A stretch of DNA of 6,305 nucleotides from an uncultured Novosphingobium sp. (GTDB lineage: Bacteria > Pseudomonadota > Alphaproteobacteria > Sphingomonadales > Sphingomonadaceae): positions 1 through 6,305 of the forward strand of contig CALCQB010000260.1 in the NCBI GenBank assembly GCA_937897535.1, given 5' to 3'. Under the pieces are notes generated by a model. The model was not told where the DNA came from. It made no database searches and worked only from the letters and a program-made list of their open reading frames with translations. Below are positions 1 to 6,183 of this stretch, one piece after another. Both the position numbers and the translations under genes were made by a program. Every line of letters begins with the position of its first letter. Position 1 is the first letter of the stretch.

Positions 1-1209
1 CCGATCTACAGCATTTCGGCTGGCGGGGTGCACCTGCGACAGGGCTATTCTAGCACGCCGATCTGTTCGCCGACCCGTACCGCGCTGCTGACCGGGCGCT
101 ATGCCCAGCGGCTGGCGGTCGGACTGGAAGAGCCGATTGGACCATCTGTACCCAAGGGCACCGGCGTGCCGCTCGACATGCCGACCCTGCCCGGGGTGTT
201 CAAGGCGCGCGGCTATCGCACCGCGCTGGTCGGAAAATGGCACCTCGGCGATCCGCCCGAGCACAGCCCGCTGAAGCATGGTTATGACAGCTTCCTGGGC
301 ATCATCGAGGGCGGGGCGGACTATTTCCTTCACAAGCTGACCATGGGCGGCAAGCCAACCGGTACCGGGCTGGTCGCGGATGAGAAGGTGATCGAACGAC
401 CGGGCTATCTGACCGACATCTTCGGCGACGAAGCCGTCCGGCTGATCGAGCAGGGCGGCGACCAACCGTTGTTCCTCAGCCTCCATTTCACCGCGCCGCA
501 CTGGCCATGGGAAGGGCGTGGCGATGCCGAACTGGCCAAAGCCACGCAGAACTCGTTCCACTATGACGGCGGCAATCTCGCCAAGTTCCGCGAGATGACC
601 GAGATCATGGACGCAAACGTCGCCAAGGTGCTGGCCGCGCTGGGGAAGGCCGGGATGGCCGACAACACCATCGTGGTCTTCACCAGCGACAATGGCGGCG
701 AGCGGTTTTCTGATACCTGGCCGTTTGTCGGCCACAAGGGTGAAGTGCTCGAAGGGGGTATCCGGGTGCCCTTGCTGGTCAGCTGGCCGGGCAGGATCGC
801 CAAGGGCAGCAAGTCTGACCAGGTCATGGCCTCGATGGATTTCCTGCCAACGCTGCTGGCCATGGCGGGCGGCGATCCGGCGGGGGCGGGGCGGTTCGAC
901 GGAGTGGACCTCTCGGCCCAGCTGCTCGGCAAAGCCGCGCCTGTCGAGCGGACAATCTACTGGCGGATCAAGGCCGATAACCAGTCGGCCGTGCGCCAAG
1001 GCGACTGGAAATATTTGAAGATCGCCAACAAGGAAGCGCTGTTCAATCTTGCCAGCGACGAACGCGAGCAAGCCAACTTTGCCAACGCCGAGCCGCAAAA
1101 GCTGGCCGAATTGCGACTGCTGTGGGACCGCTGGAATGGCGAGATGCTGCCCTATCCGCTCGGCAGCTTCTCGCAGAGCAATCGCACCAGTTACAGCGAC
1201 CGCTACTGA
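1..1209 (+). CDS. Formylglycine-dependent sulfatase (S1/arylsulfatase family), 5'-truncated by window edge
   Basis: Hydrolyses a sulfate ester using a Cys or Ser converted to formylglycine. The frame is open from base 1, so the gene starts upstream; 402 residues are visible, and the missing N-terminus should hold any signal peptide and the first metal-binding aspartates. The sulfatase signature CSPTRTALLTGR begins at visible residue 22 (codon 64-66), the Cys being the residue matured to formylglycine. Other family landmarks follow in order: GKWHLG with the catalytic Lys near 79, APHWP with a conserved His near 167, the metal-binding TSDNGG around 228-233, and GHKGEVLEGGIRVP around 244-256. 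The C-terminal GDWKYLK segment is also typical. All visible catalytic positions look intact. GTG at 28 is an internal codon, not a start. The next gene begins 11 bases after the stop, suggesting co-transcription. The family is certain; the substrate (aryl, steroid or carbohydrate sulfate) is not determinable. Export is expected for the family but cannot be checked here. Confidence 0.93.
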   Translation, partial: PIYSISAGGVHLRQGYSSTPICSPTRTALLTGRYAQRLAVGLEEPIGPSVPKGTGVPLDMPTLPGVFKARGYRTALVGKWHLGDPPEHSPLKHGYDSFLGIIEGGADYFLHKLTMGGKPTGTGLVADEKVIERPGYLTDIFGDEAVRLIEQGGDQPLFLSLHFTAPHWPWEGRGDAELAKATQNSFHYDGGNLAKFREMTEIMDANVAKVLAALGKAGMADNTIVVFTSDNGGERFSDTWPFVGHKGEVLEGGIRVPLLVSWPGRIAKGSKSDQVMASMDFLPTLLAMAGGDPAGAGRFDGVDLSAQLLGKAAPVERTIYWRIKADNQSAVRQGDWKYLKIANKEALFNLASDEREQANFANAEPQKLAELRLLWDRWNGEMLPYPLGSFSQSNRTSYSDRY

Positions 1210-1220
1210 AAGGATTAGCC

Positions 1221-2141
1221 GTGCGCATCGTCATCACCGGGGCTGGGGGCTTTGTCGGCCGTGAGATTGCCAGCCGCCTGCTCGAACGGGGCGACCAGGT
1301 GGTCGGCATGGATACGGCTGCCGGGGGAATTCCCGTCGGTGCCGAGGTTATCGCCGGCGATCTTGCCGATTACAGTGTGCGGGCAAAGGCATTGGCCGGC
1401 GGGATCGACGCACTGATCCACCTCGCCACGGTGCCGGGCGGCGCGGCCGAGGCCGATCCGGCCGCCAGCCGCCGGATCAATATCGACGCGATGTACGATC
1501 TGCTGCTTGAGGCGAGCGCGGCCAATCCTGGCCTCCGGGTGGTCTATGCCAGCTCGATTGCGGTGCTGGGCGATCCGCTGCCCGCGCTGGTCGACGATGC
1601 CACGCCGCTCAGTCCGAAGATGATCTACGGCGGGCACAAGGCGATGATGGAACACGCGGTGGCGATGTTCTCCAATCGCGGCGCGATCGACGGGGTGACC
1701 GTGCGCCTGCCTGGGATCCTCGCCCGGCCCAAGGGGCCAAGCGGGATGAAGAGCGCCTTCATGTCCAACCTGTTCCACGCCTTGAAGGCGGGCGAGCCGT
1801 TCACCTGTCCGGTCTCGGCGGAGGGCACGATCTGGGCCCAGTCGGTGGCGCGCTGCGCGGACAATTTCCTGCATGCGCTGGCGCTCGATACCGCACTGTT
1901 GCCGCCGACCCGGGCGGTCACCCTGCCGGCCCAGCGGATCGCGATGGGGGCATTGGCGGCAGAGGTCGCGGCGCAGTGCGGCGTTTCGGTCGATCTGGTC
2001 AGCTATGCCCCCGATGCCGCGCTCGAAGCTGCCTTCGCGGCCAACCCGCCGCTCGCCACGCCCGCCGCCGAGCATGCGGGGTTTGCCCATGACGGTGATC
2101 TTGCTACACTGGTCGCCAGCGCCCTTGCGACATTGCAATAG
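1221..2141 (+). CDS. NAD-dependent epimerase/dehydratase, D-erythronate dehydrogenase (DenD)-like extended SDR
   Basis: A 306-residue extended short-chain dehydrogenase that should oxidise or epimerise a sugar or sugar-acid hydroxyl with NAD in the cytosol. The GTG at 1221 is chosen as start because the Rossmann strand begins at once (MRIVITGAGGFVG; glycine motif at residues 7-13) and an AAAGGA ribosome site lies at 1208-1213. An ATG at 1122 in the same frame would add 33 residues lying entirely inside the sulfatase gene. Asp31 at the end of the second strand fits NAD over NADP. Asp47 fits the adenine-contact position. The catalytic set is Ser111/Ser112 (VVYASSIAVLG) with Tyr136 and Lys140 (YGGHK). 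The stretch VRLPGILARPKGPSG near 161-175 and GEPFTCPV near 191-198 resemble D-erythronate dehydrogenase, which works with the OtnK kinase and OtnC or OtnI. Neither partner is in the window, so that pathway is unproven. It could equally act on another C4-C6 acid or a nucleotide sugar. Confidence 0.88.
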   Translation: MRIVITGAGGFVGREIASRLLERGDQVVGMDTAAGGIPVGAEVIAGDLADYSVRAKALAGGIDALIHLATVPGGAAEADPAASRRINIDAMYDLLLEASAANPGLRVVYASSIAVLGDPLPALVDDATPLSPKMIYGGHKAMMEHAVAMFSNRGAIDGVTVRLPGILARPKGPSGMKSAFMSNLFHALKAGEPFTCPVSAEGTIWAQSVARCADNFLHALALDTALLPPTRAVTLPAQRIAMGALAAEVAAQCGVSVDLVSYAPDAALEAAFAANPPLATPAAEHAGFAHDGDLATLVASALATLQ

Positions 2142-2150
2142 CCGGGGGCC

Positions 2151-2156
2151 GGGGAG
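2151..2156 (+). promoter_or_regulatory. Ribosome binding site deciding the LysR start
   Basis: GGGGAG abuts the first possible ATG at 2157 with no spacing, but lies 6 bases before the second ATG at 2163. Normal spacing therefore favours 2163. The protein then begins MRFGRLDLNLL, which is how NodD-type LysR proteins usually begin. Confidence 0.55.
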
Positions 2157-2162
2157 ATGGCG

Positions 2163-3164
2163 ATGCGGTTCGGAAGGCTGGACCTTAACCTGCTGGTCGC
2201 GCTGGATGCGCTGCTGACCGAAAAGAGCGTGTCGCTCGCCGCGGACCGGCTGTGCCTGTCGCAATCGGCGACATCGTCGGCACTCGGCCGCCTGCGCGAA
2301 TATTTCGGTGACGAGCTGCTGGTGGTCAAGGGCCGCCACATGATCCTGACCGCGCGGGCCGAGGAACTGATCGAGCCGGTCCGTTCGGTGCTCGAACAGG
2401 TCCGCACCACCATTGCGATCGCCCCGGCGTTCGATCCCGAAACCGCCGACCGCCAGATCCGGATCATGGCTTCGGACTATACCACGCAGGTGCTGCTGGC
2501 CGAAACGATTGCCCAGCTTGAGCGTGATGCGCCCAACATGCGATTCGAAATCCAGCCGATGAGCACCAACCCGATCGAGGCGGTCGAGCGCGGGTTCATC
2601 GACTTGCTGATCACGATCGACTTTGCCGTATCGGCCGATCACCCCAGCCAGTTCCTGTTCGAGGATGACTATGTCGTGGTCGGCGATGCCGGCAATCCGG
2701 CGCTGAAGGGTGAAATGACGCGCGAGCGCTATTTCGAGCTTGGCCACGTCACCGCCCGGTTCGGCCGCGCGCAGATGCCGGCCTTCGAGGAATGGTTCAC
2801 CCGGCGGCAAAAGCAGCAGCGCCGGATCGAGGTGGTCGCCCCAAGCTTCCTCTCATTGCCGGGCCTGGTGCTCGGCACCAACCGGATCGTCACCATGCAT
2901 CGGCGCTTGGCTGAACAGGTGGTCCAGACCTTCCCGCTGGTGATGCGCGAGCTGCCGTTCGCGATCCCGCCGATCCGCGAAGTGGTGCAGTGGCATATCA
3001 CCAACAATAATGACCGCGCGATCCGCTGGGTGATGGAGCGGCTTGAAGCGGTAGCCCAGAACCGGGTTCAGCCGCTGAGCAATGTGGTGTCGATCGAGGC
3101 GGCGGAGGAAGCGGTCCGCGATCAGATCGCGGTCCATTGGCAAAGCGATACCGGCTCGCGCTAG
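2163..3164 (+). CDS. LysR-type transcriptional regulator, NodD/LinR-like
   Basis: A 333-residue DNA-binding regulator; an alternative start at 2157 would add two residues. Residues 7-65 form the winged helix-turn-helix. The helix-turn-helix runs through AADRLCLSQSATSSALGRLR, and the wing region contains the conserved pattern YFGDELLVVKGR. Residues about 90-300 match the two-lobed effector-binding domain, with the typical RQIRIMASDY entry near the start of the first lobe. The length is normal, and the opening RLDLNLLVALDALL is characteristic of the NodD/NahR/LinR branch, which often responds to aromatic or cyclic inducers. That is a family tendency, not proof for this protein. It follows the epimerase by about 20 bases on the same strand, so it is probably co-transcribed with the sulfatase and epimerase rather than divergent from its target as is usual. 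Its stop codon overlaps the stop of the convergent HxlR gene. No T-N11-A operator could be assigned inside the window. Confidence 0.92.
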   Translation: MRFGRLDLNLLVALDALLTEKSVSLAADRLCLSQSATSSALGRLREYFGDELLVVKGRHMILTARAEELIEPVRSVLEQVRTTIAIAPAFDPETADRQIRIMASDYTTQVLLAETIAQLERDAPNMRFEIQPMSTNPIEAVERGFIDLLITIDFAVSADHPSQFLFEDDYVVVGDAGNPALKGEMTRERYFELGHVTARFGRAQMPAFEEWFTRRQKQQRRIEVVAPSFLSLPGLVLGTNRIVTMHRRLAEQVVQTFPLVMRELPFAIPPIREVVQWHITNNNDRAIRWVMERLEAVAQNRVQPLSNVVSIEAAEEAVRDQIAVHWQSDTGSR

Positions 3165-3565
3165 GCCAGGTCGAAACTATCCCGTGCGGATTCGATTGCG
3201 GCACTGTTTGCTTTCACCCAATCGATCATGCCGCGCGCCTGCTGGTGCAGCGATCCGCCCAGCGGGGTCAGCCGGTACGAGACCCTTGGCGGAACATCGC
3301 CGGAAACGGTGCGGGAAACGAACCCGTCGCGTTCCAGCGCCCGCAGCTTCAGCGTCAGCACCCGCTGCGAAATCGCCTGCTCGGCCGAAAGCGTCGCCAG
3401 CACCCGCCTGAGTTCGGCGTGGCGCGCTTCGCCGGTGGCCAGCACCAGCAGGATCAGCGTGGTCCAGCGATCGCCGAGCAGCGCCATGACCGAGCGGACC
3501 GGCGCTTCGCGGTCGGTGCCGTGCGCGGCCATCTCTGCCGCCAGTGCTTTCAGTGCCTCGTGCAT
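3161..3565 (-). CDS. HxlR-family winged helix-turn-helix transcriptional regulator
   Basis: A 134-residue regulator of usual HxlR length. The start is the ATG at 3565-3563, which follows a purine-rich AGGGGCGGA; an in-frame ATG at 3676 would add 37 residues that overlap the divergent gene and its promoter region and do not look conserved. The core LLGDRWTTLILLVLATGEARHAELRR (about residues 29-54), ISQRVLTLKLRALERDGFVSR and VPPRVSYRLTPLG are hallmarks of the family and form the DNA-binding wing fold. The family usually carries an N-terminal Cys just before the first core helix (CPV...), used for redox or electrophile sensing in YodB- and HypR-type members. Here that position is Ala21 (APVRSVMALLGDRW), and the protein has no cysteine at all, so a non-thiol signal is implied. 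It is divergent from the dehydrogenase at 3661, with a 95-bp shared control region, and probably regulates that operon and itself. It is convergent with the LysR gene, sharing CTAG at the stops. Confidence 0.9.
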   Translation of the reverse strand: MHEALKALAAEMAAHGTDREAPVRSVMALLGDRWTTLILLVLATGEARHAELRRVLATLSAEQAISQRVLTLKLRALERDGFVSRTVSGDVPPRVSYRLTPLGGSLHQQARGMIDWVKANSAAIESARDSFDLA

Positions 3566-3573
3566 TCCGCCCC

Positions 3574-3596
3574 TGCCAAAGGCACAAAAAAGTGCC
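3574..3596. promoter_or_regulatory. Candidate operator: nested inverted half-sites between hxlR-like gene and SDR operon
   Basis: GGCAC (3581-3585), six A, then GTGCC (3592-3596) is a perfect 5-bp-arm inverted repeat. The same GGCA also pairs with TGCC at 3574-3577 across AAA, so the order is TGCC / GGCA / TGCC, with the two TGCC copies 19 bp apart. The cluster lies between the likely transcription start and the start codon of the HxlR-family gene, and upstream of the divergent dehydrogenase. Symmetry, location and the presence of a dimeric winged-helix regulator suggest an operator. In the hxlR-like mRNA the TGCC/GGCA pair could also form a small hairpin just upstream of the ribosome site. 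Function is inferred. Confidence 0.42.
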
Positions 3597-3617
3597 GTCT
3601 TCCCTGTCGCTCGAGCT

Positions 3618-3645
3618 AGTCTAGAACCCTGAACAACGAAGGCAA
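3618..3645 (-). promoter_or_regulatory. Candidate sigma-70-type promoter for the HxlR-family gene
   Basis: On the - strand, TTGCCT (3645-3640) and TAGACT (3623-3618) are separated by 16 bases, a good alphaproteobacterial housekeeping promoter by eye. It predicts a start near 3610 and a leader of about 45 bases containing the candidate operator. On the + strand, TAGTCT at 3617-3622 overlaps it and could be the -10 of the divergent dehydrogenase promoter, but I see no convincing -35 for it; the expected position would touch the right end of the operator repeat. Confidence 0.4.
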
Positions 3646-3660
3646 GAACGGGAGAGCGGC

Positions 3661-4467
3661 ATGACGACCGATGCAATCCGGATGGACGGGAAAGTCGCGG
3701 TGATCACCGGCGGGGCGGGCGGGATCGGCTTTGCCACCGCGCAGCTGATGAGCGCGCGCGGAGCCCATGTGGTTCTGGCCGACATCGCGGTCGAGCGGGC
3801 TAAGGAGCTGGCGGCGAGCCTGCCCGATGCGATCGGTCTGATGCTCGATCTGGGCGATGAAGCTTCAGTCGAGGCGATGATCGCCGCGGCGCACGCCCAC
3901 TTCGGCCGGATCGACGTGCTGCACAACAACGCCGCGCTGCTCGGGCCGGAGATCGCGCAGAACGATGCCGATATCGAAACTATGGACACCATCCTGTGGG
4001 ACCGGACTTACCAGGTCAACGTTCGCGGCACCATGATCGCCTGCCGCGCTGCGCTGCCGCATCTCAAGTCGAGCCGCGGCAACATCATCAACACCGTCAG
4101 CAACCTGGCGTTGCAGGGGCACCTGATTCAGGCCGCCTATGCCAGCAGCAAGGCCGCGATCATCCAGCTGACCCGCTCGATCGCCGCCAGCCATGGGGTC
4201 CACGGGGTGCGCTGCAACGCGGTCGCCCCCGGCATGACCATGACCCCGGCCTTGCGCGAAGCGTTTCCGCCGACCTTGCGCAAGGCGGTCGAGGCCGAAA
4301 CCCTGCGCGACCAGCTCGGCGATCCCGAAGACATAGCCGAGGCGGTCGCGTTCCTCGCCAGCGACGCGGCCCGCAACATCACCGGTCAGGTCCTGGTCAG
4401 CGATGGTGGCTGCGCCAGCCACGTCCCGGGCATTGCGGGTTTCCGCGCCTTTTTTGATGGCGAATGA
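3661..4467 (+). CDS. SDR family NAD-dependent oxidoreductase (classical short-chain dehydrogenase)
   Basis: A 268-residue cytosolic short-chain dehydrogenase that should interconvert a secondary alcohol and a ketone. The ATG at 3661 follows GGGAGAG at 3650-3656. The cofactor motif TGGAGGIG is at residues 16-23, and Asp41 (LADI) ends the second strand, favouring NAD over NADP. Asp63 (LDL), the NNA motif at 89-91, catalytic Asn120 (NVRG), Ser147 (NTVSN), Tyr160 and Lys164 (YASSK) form a complete active-site tetrad. PGMTMTP follows the active site as expected, and the C-terminal end carries the usual SDGG. About 16 residues follow that motif (to FRAFFDGE), a modest tail that could shape the substrate pocket. 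It is the first gene of the right-hand operon and is divergent from the HxlR-family gene, the likely regulator. The substrate is unknown; steroid, terpenoid, cyclic alcohol and acyl substrates are all compatible with the family. Confidence 0.93.
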   Translation: MTTDAIRMDGKVAVITGGAGGIGFATAQLMSARGAHVVLADIAVERAKELAASLPDAIGLMLDLGDEASVEAMIAAAHAHFGRIDVLHNNAALLGPEIAQNDADIETMDTILWDRTYQVNVRGTMIACRAALPHLKSSRGNIINTVSNLALQGHLIQAAYASSKAAIIQLTRSIAASHGVHGVRCNAVAPGMTMTPALREAFPPTLRKAVEAETLRDQLGDPEDIAEAVAFLASDAARNITGQVLVSDGGCASHVPGIAGFRAFFDGE

Positions 4468-4480
4468 CGCGAGCTTGTCT

Positions 4481-4565
4481 CCCTTCCCCAGTGGGGAAGG
4501 GCTGGGGATGGGGGTTCGACGCCCGCCTGGAACCCCCACCCCAACCCCTCCCCACCGGGGAGGGG
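4481..4565. repeat. 85-bp composite palindromic (REP-like) intergenic element with G-quadruplex motifs
   Basis: Three hairpins lie in a row. CCCTTCCCC (4481-4489) pairs with GGGGAAGGG (4493-4501). A central stem, 4503-4517 with 4530-4543, has a single bulged A at 4508 and a 12-base loop. CCCCTCCCC (4545-4553) pairs perfectly with GGGGAGGGG (4557-4565). The outer arms are also complementary to each other with few mismatches, so the whole block can instead fold as one long hairpin of about 36-bp arms. G runs at 4493-4514 (+ strand) and 4533-4553 (- strand) each meet the four-tract G-quadruplex pattern. There is no U run after any stem, so it is not a classical intrinsic terminator. Similar C/G-rich palindromes recur between genes in sphingomonad genomes as far as I recall. 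It fills most of the 129-bp gap between the two oxidoreductase genes and may tune read-through or mRNA stability. Open frames across it are spurious. Confidence 0.75.
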
Positions 4566-4596
4566 CCATTGCTGTCCCGAGGTTTGGAGAGTTCAA

Positions 4597-6183
4597 ATGA
4601 GCCAATACGACATCGTCGTGATGGGCGCGGGCCACAACGGCCTGACCGCCGCCGCCTACATGGCCAAGGCCGGCAAGAAGGTGCTCGTGCTGGAGCGCAA
4701 GCCGCATTACGGCGGCGGGGTTTCGACCCGCGAGCTGCTCCATCCCGGGTTCTGGCACGACGAGCACTCCAACGTGCACATCATGATCCAGGGCAACCCG
4801 ATGCTGCGCGAGGACGAGCTGGGGCTGCTCTCGAAGTTCGGGCTCGAATACATCTACCCCGATCTGGTCCACGTCTCGATCTGGGAGGATGGCACCGTCA
4901 TCCGCAGCTACAAGGACCTCGACCGGACGGTTGAGGAACTGGTCCGGGTCGTCGGCCAGAAGGACGCCGAGGCGTACCGCAAGTTCGTCGGCATGAGCCA
5001 GACCGCGCTGCCGATGCTGATGTCGGGCATGTATGCCCCGCCGTTCCCCTTGGGCGCGTTCGTCGCGATGATGGACCAGAGCGACGAGGGCCGGTTCCTG
5101 CTCGACCTGATGCAGCGCACCGCGCTCGATATCGTCGATGCCTATTTCGACAGCGAACTGCTCAAGCTCCACATCGTCCGGATGGTGACCGAAAACCTGC
5201 AGATGCCCGACGAACTGGGGACGGGGATGGGCGCGTTTGTGATGCCGGGAATCGTCCATACCTTCGGCTGCTCGATGCCGAAGGGCGGGTCGGGGCAGTT
5301 GTCCCACGCCTTGGTCCGGGCGATCGAGCATTTCGGCGGTGAAGTGCGCTGCAATGCCGAAGTGGCGCGCGTGCTGGTTTCCGGTGGCAAGGCGGTCGGG
5401 CTCGAACTGACCGACGGCGAAACCTTCATGGCGAAGGATGGCGTGATCGCCGCGATCCACCCGCATGTACTGCGCAAGTTCGTCGCCGAGGCGCCCGAAC
5501 CGGTGCTTGAGCGGGCCGAACGGGTTACCCAGTCGACCTTCTCGATCAACCTGACCCACCTGACGCTGAAAGAGCGGTTGCGGCTCAAGGTCGGCAACGA
5601 TTGCAACGCGATGATGACCGAGCTGATGGACTTCTACTCGGTCCGCGAGATGTGCCTCGAATATGACAAGCTGCGCCGCGGCGAGGTCAGCCACCGGCTG
5701 ATCGCGGGCGGCGACAACACCATCTTCGATCCGAGCCGCGCGCCCGCCGGGGCCGGGGTGTTCTATGGCGTCAACTTCGCGCCTTACGATCTCTACCCCG
5801 ATGGCCCCGGATCGTGGGACGCCCGCAAGGACGAAGTCGCCGACAAGGCGCTCGCCCAATACCGCAAGTTCTATGCGAACCTGACCGATGACAATATCAC
5901 CGGGCGACTGATCCGCTCACCGGTCGATCACGAACGCGATAGCCCGGCCAGCTTTGTGCGCGGCGACATCCACGGCTGCGCGCCGTTCTTCTACCAGTCG
6001 GCCGGGCACCGCCCGACGCCCGACCTTGGCAGTCTGCGGGTGCCGGAGATCGAGGGGCTCTACCTGGTCGGGCCGTTCATGCATCCTGGCGGCGGAGTGT
6101 TTGGGGCCGGGCGGGCAACCGCGATCCAGATGATGGACGACGAAGGCATCGACTACGACAAGGTCTGCGGGAGGGCCGTGTAA
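4597..6183 (+). CDS. FAD-dependent oxidoreductase, phytoene desaturase/PYROXD2-like (COG1233 type)
   Basis: A 528-residue flavoprotein of normal length for the family. GGAGAG at 4586-4591 supports the ATG at 4597. Residues 5-34 form the N-terminal dinucleotide-binding fold, with GAGHNG at 10-15 and Glu33 positioned to bind the ribose of FAD. PKGGSGQLSHALVRAIEHFGGEV (from 228) is the typical segment that starts the second FAD-contacting region. The C-terminal GLYLVGPFMHPGGGVFGAGRATA (from 487) is the conserved closing FAD motif. GDIHG at 456-460, followed by Cys461, lies just before it. No signal peptide or clear membrane helix is seen. Family members desaturate or oxidise hydrophobic substrates (carotenoids, and uncharacterised ones for the PYROXD2 group). 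No carotenoid genes are nearby, and the sequence looks nearer to PYROXD2-type than to CrtI, so a carotenoid role is unlikely. It follows the dehydrogenase on the same strand across the repeat element, and the next gene starts within its stop codon. Confidence 0.92.
   Translation: MSQYDIVVMGAGHNGLTAAAYMAKAGKKVLVLERKPHYGGGVSTRELLHPGFWHDEHSNVHIMIQGNPMLREDELGLLSKFGLEYIYPDLVHVSIWEDGTVIRSYKDLDRTVEELVRVVGQKDAEAYRKFVGMSQTALPMLMSGMYAPPFPLGAFVAMMDQSDEGRFLLDLMQRTALDIVDAYFDSELLKLHIVRMVTENLQMPDELGTGMGAFVMPGIVHTFGCSMPKGGSGQLSHALVRAIEHFGGEVRCNAEVARVLVSGGKAVGLELTDGETFMAKDGVIAAIHPHVLRKFVAEAPEPVLERAERVTQSTFSINLTHLTLKERLRLKVGNDCNAMMTELMDFYSVREMCLEYDKLRRGEVSHRLIAGGDNTIFDPSRAPAGAGVFYGVNFAPYDLYPDGPGSWDARKDEVADKALAQYRKFYANLTDDNITGRLIRSPVDHERDSPASFVRGDIHGCAPFFYQSAGHRPTPDLGSLRVPEIEGLYLVGPFMHPGGGVFGAGRATAIQMMDDEGIDYDKVCGRAV

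Noticed and set aside
1122..1220. Longer epimerase start at ATG 1122
   Set aside because: It would put 33 extra residues before the Rossmann strand, wholly inside the sulfatase gene, with no better ribosome site than the one serving GTG 1221.
1215..2810. A 531-codon open frame on the - strand
   Set aside because: It is antisense to the epimerase and the LysR gene, both of which carry clear family motifs. Its composition (Arg, Gln, His, Gly rich) is typical of a shadow frame.
3566..3676. Longer HxlR-family start at 3676
   Set aside because: The extra 37 residues would overlap the divergent dehydrogenase start, the promoter and the operator region, and do not resemble the family.
4481..4501. 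Intrinsic terminator after the dehydrogenase
   Set aside because: The stem is strong but no T run follows on either strand, and the next gene is co-directional; it is better treated as part of the repeat.
4403..4600. Short + strand open frames giving Pro/Gly-rich peptides across the repeat
   Set aside because: They are translations of the palindromic element itself; such peptides are a known source of spurious annotation and lack ribosome sites of their own.
3865..5859. A 664-codon open frame on the - strand
   Set aside because: It runs antisense through the well-supported dehydrogenase and FAD oxidoreductase and straight across the palindromic repeat. Its product is rich in Asp, His, Arg and Gln and has no recognisable motif, as expected for a shadow of high-G+C coding sequence.
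4597..6183. Carotenoid desaturase (CrtI) assignment
   Set aside because: The FAD motifs are shared, but the middle of the protein looks PYROXD2-like and no other carotenoid gene is present, so the symbol is not justified.
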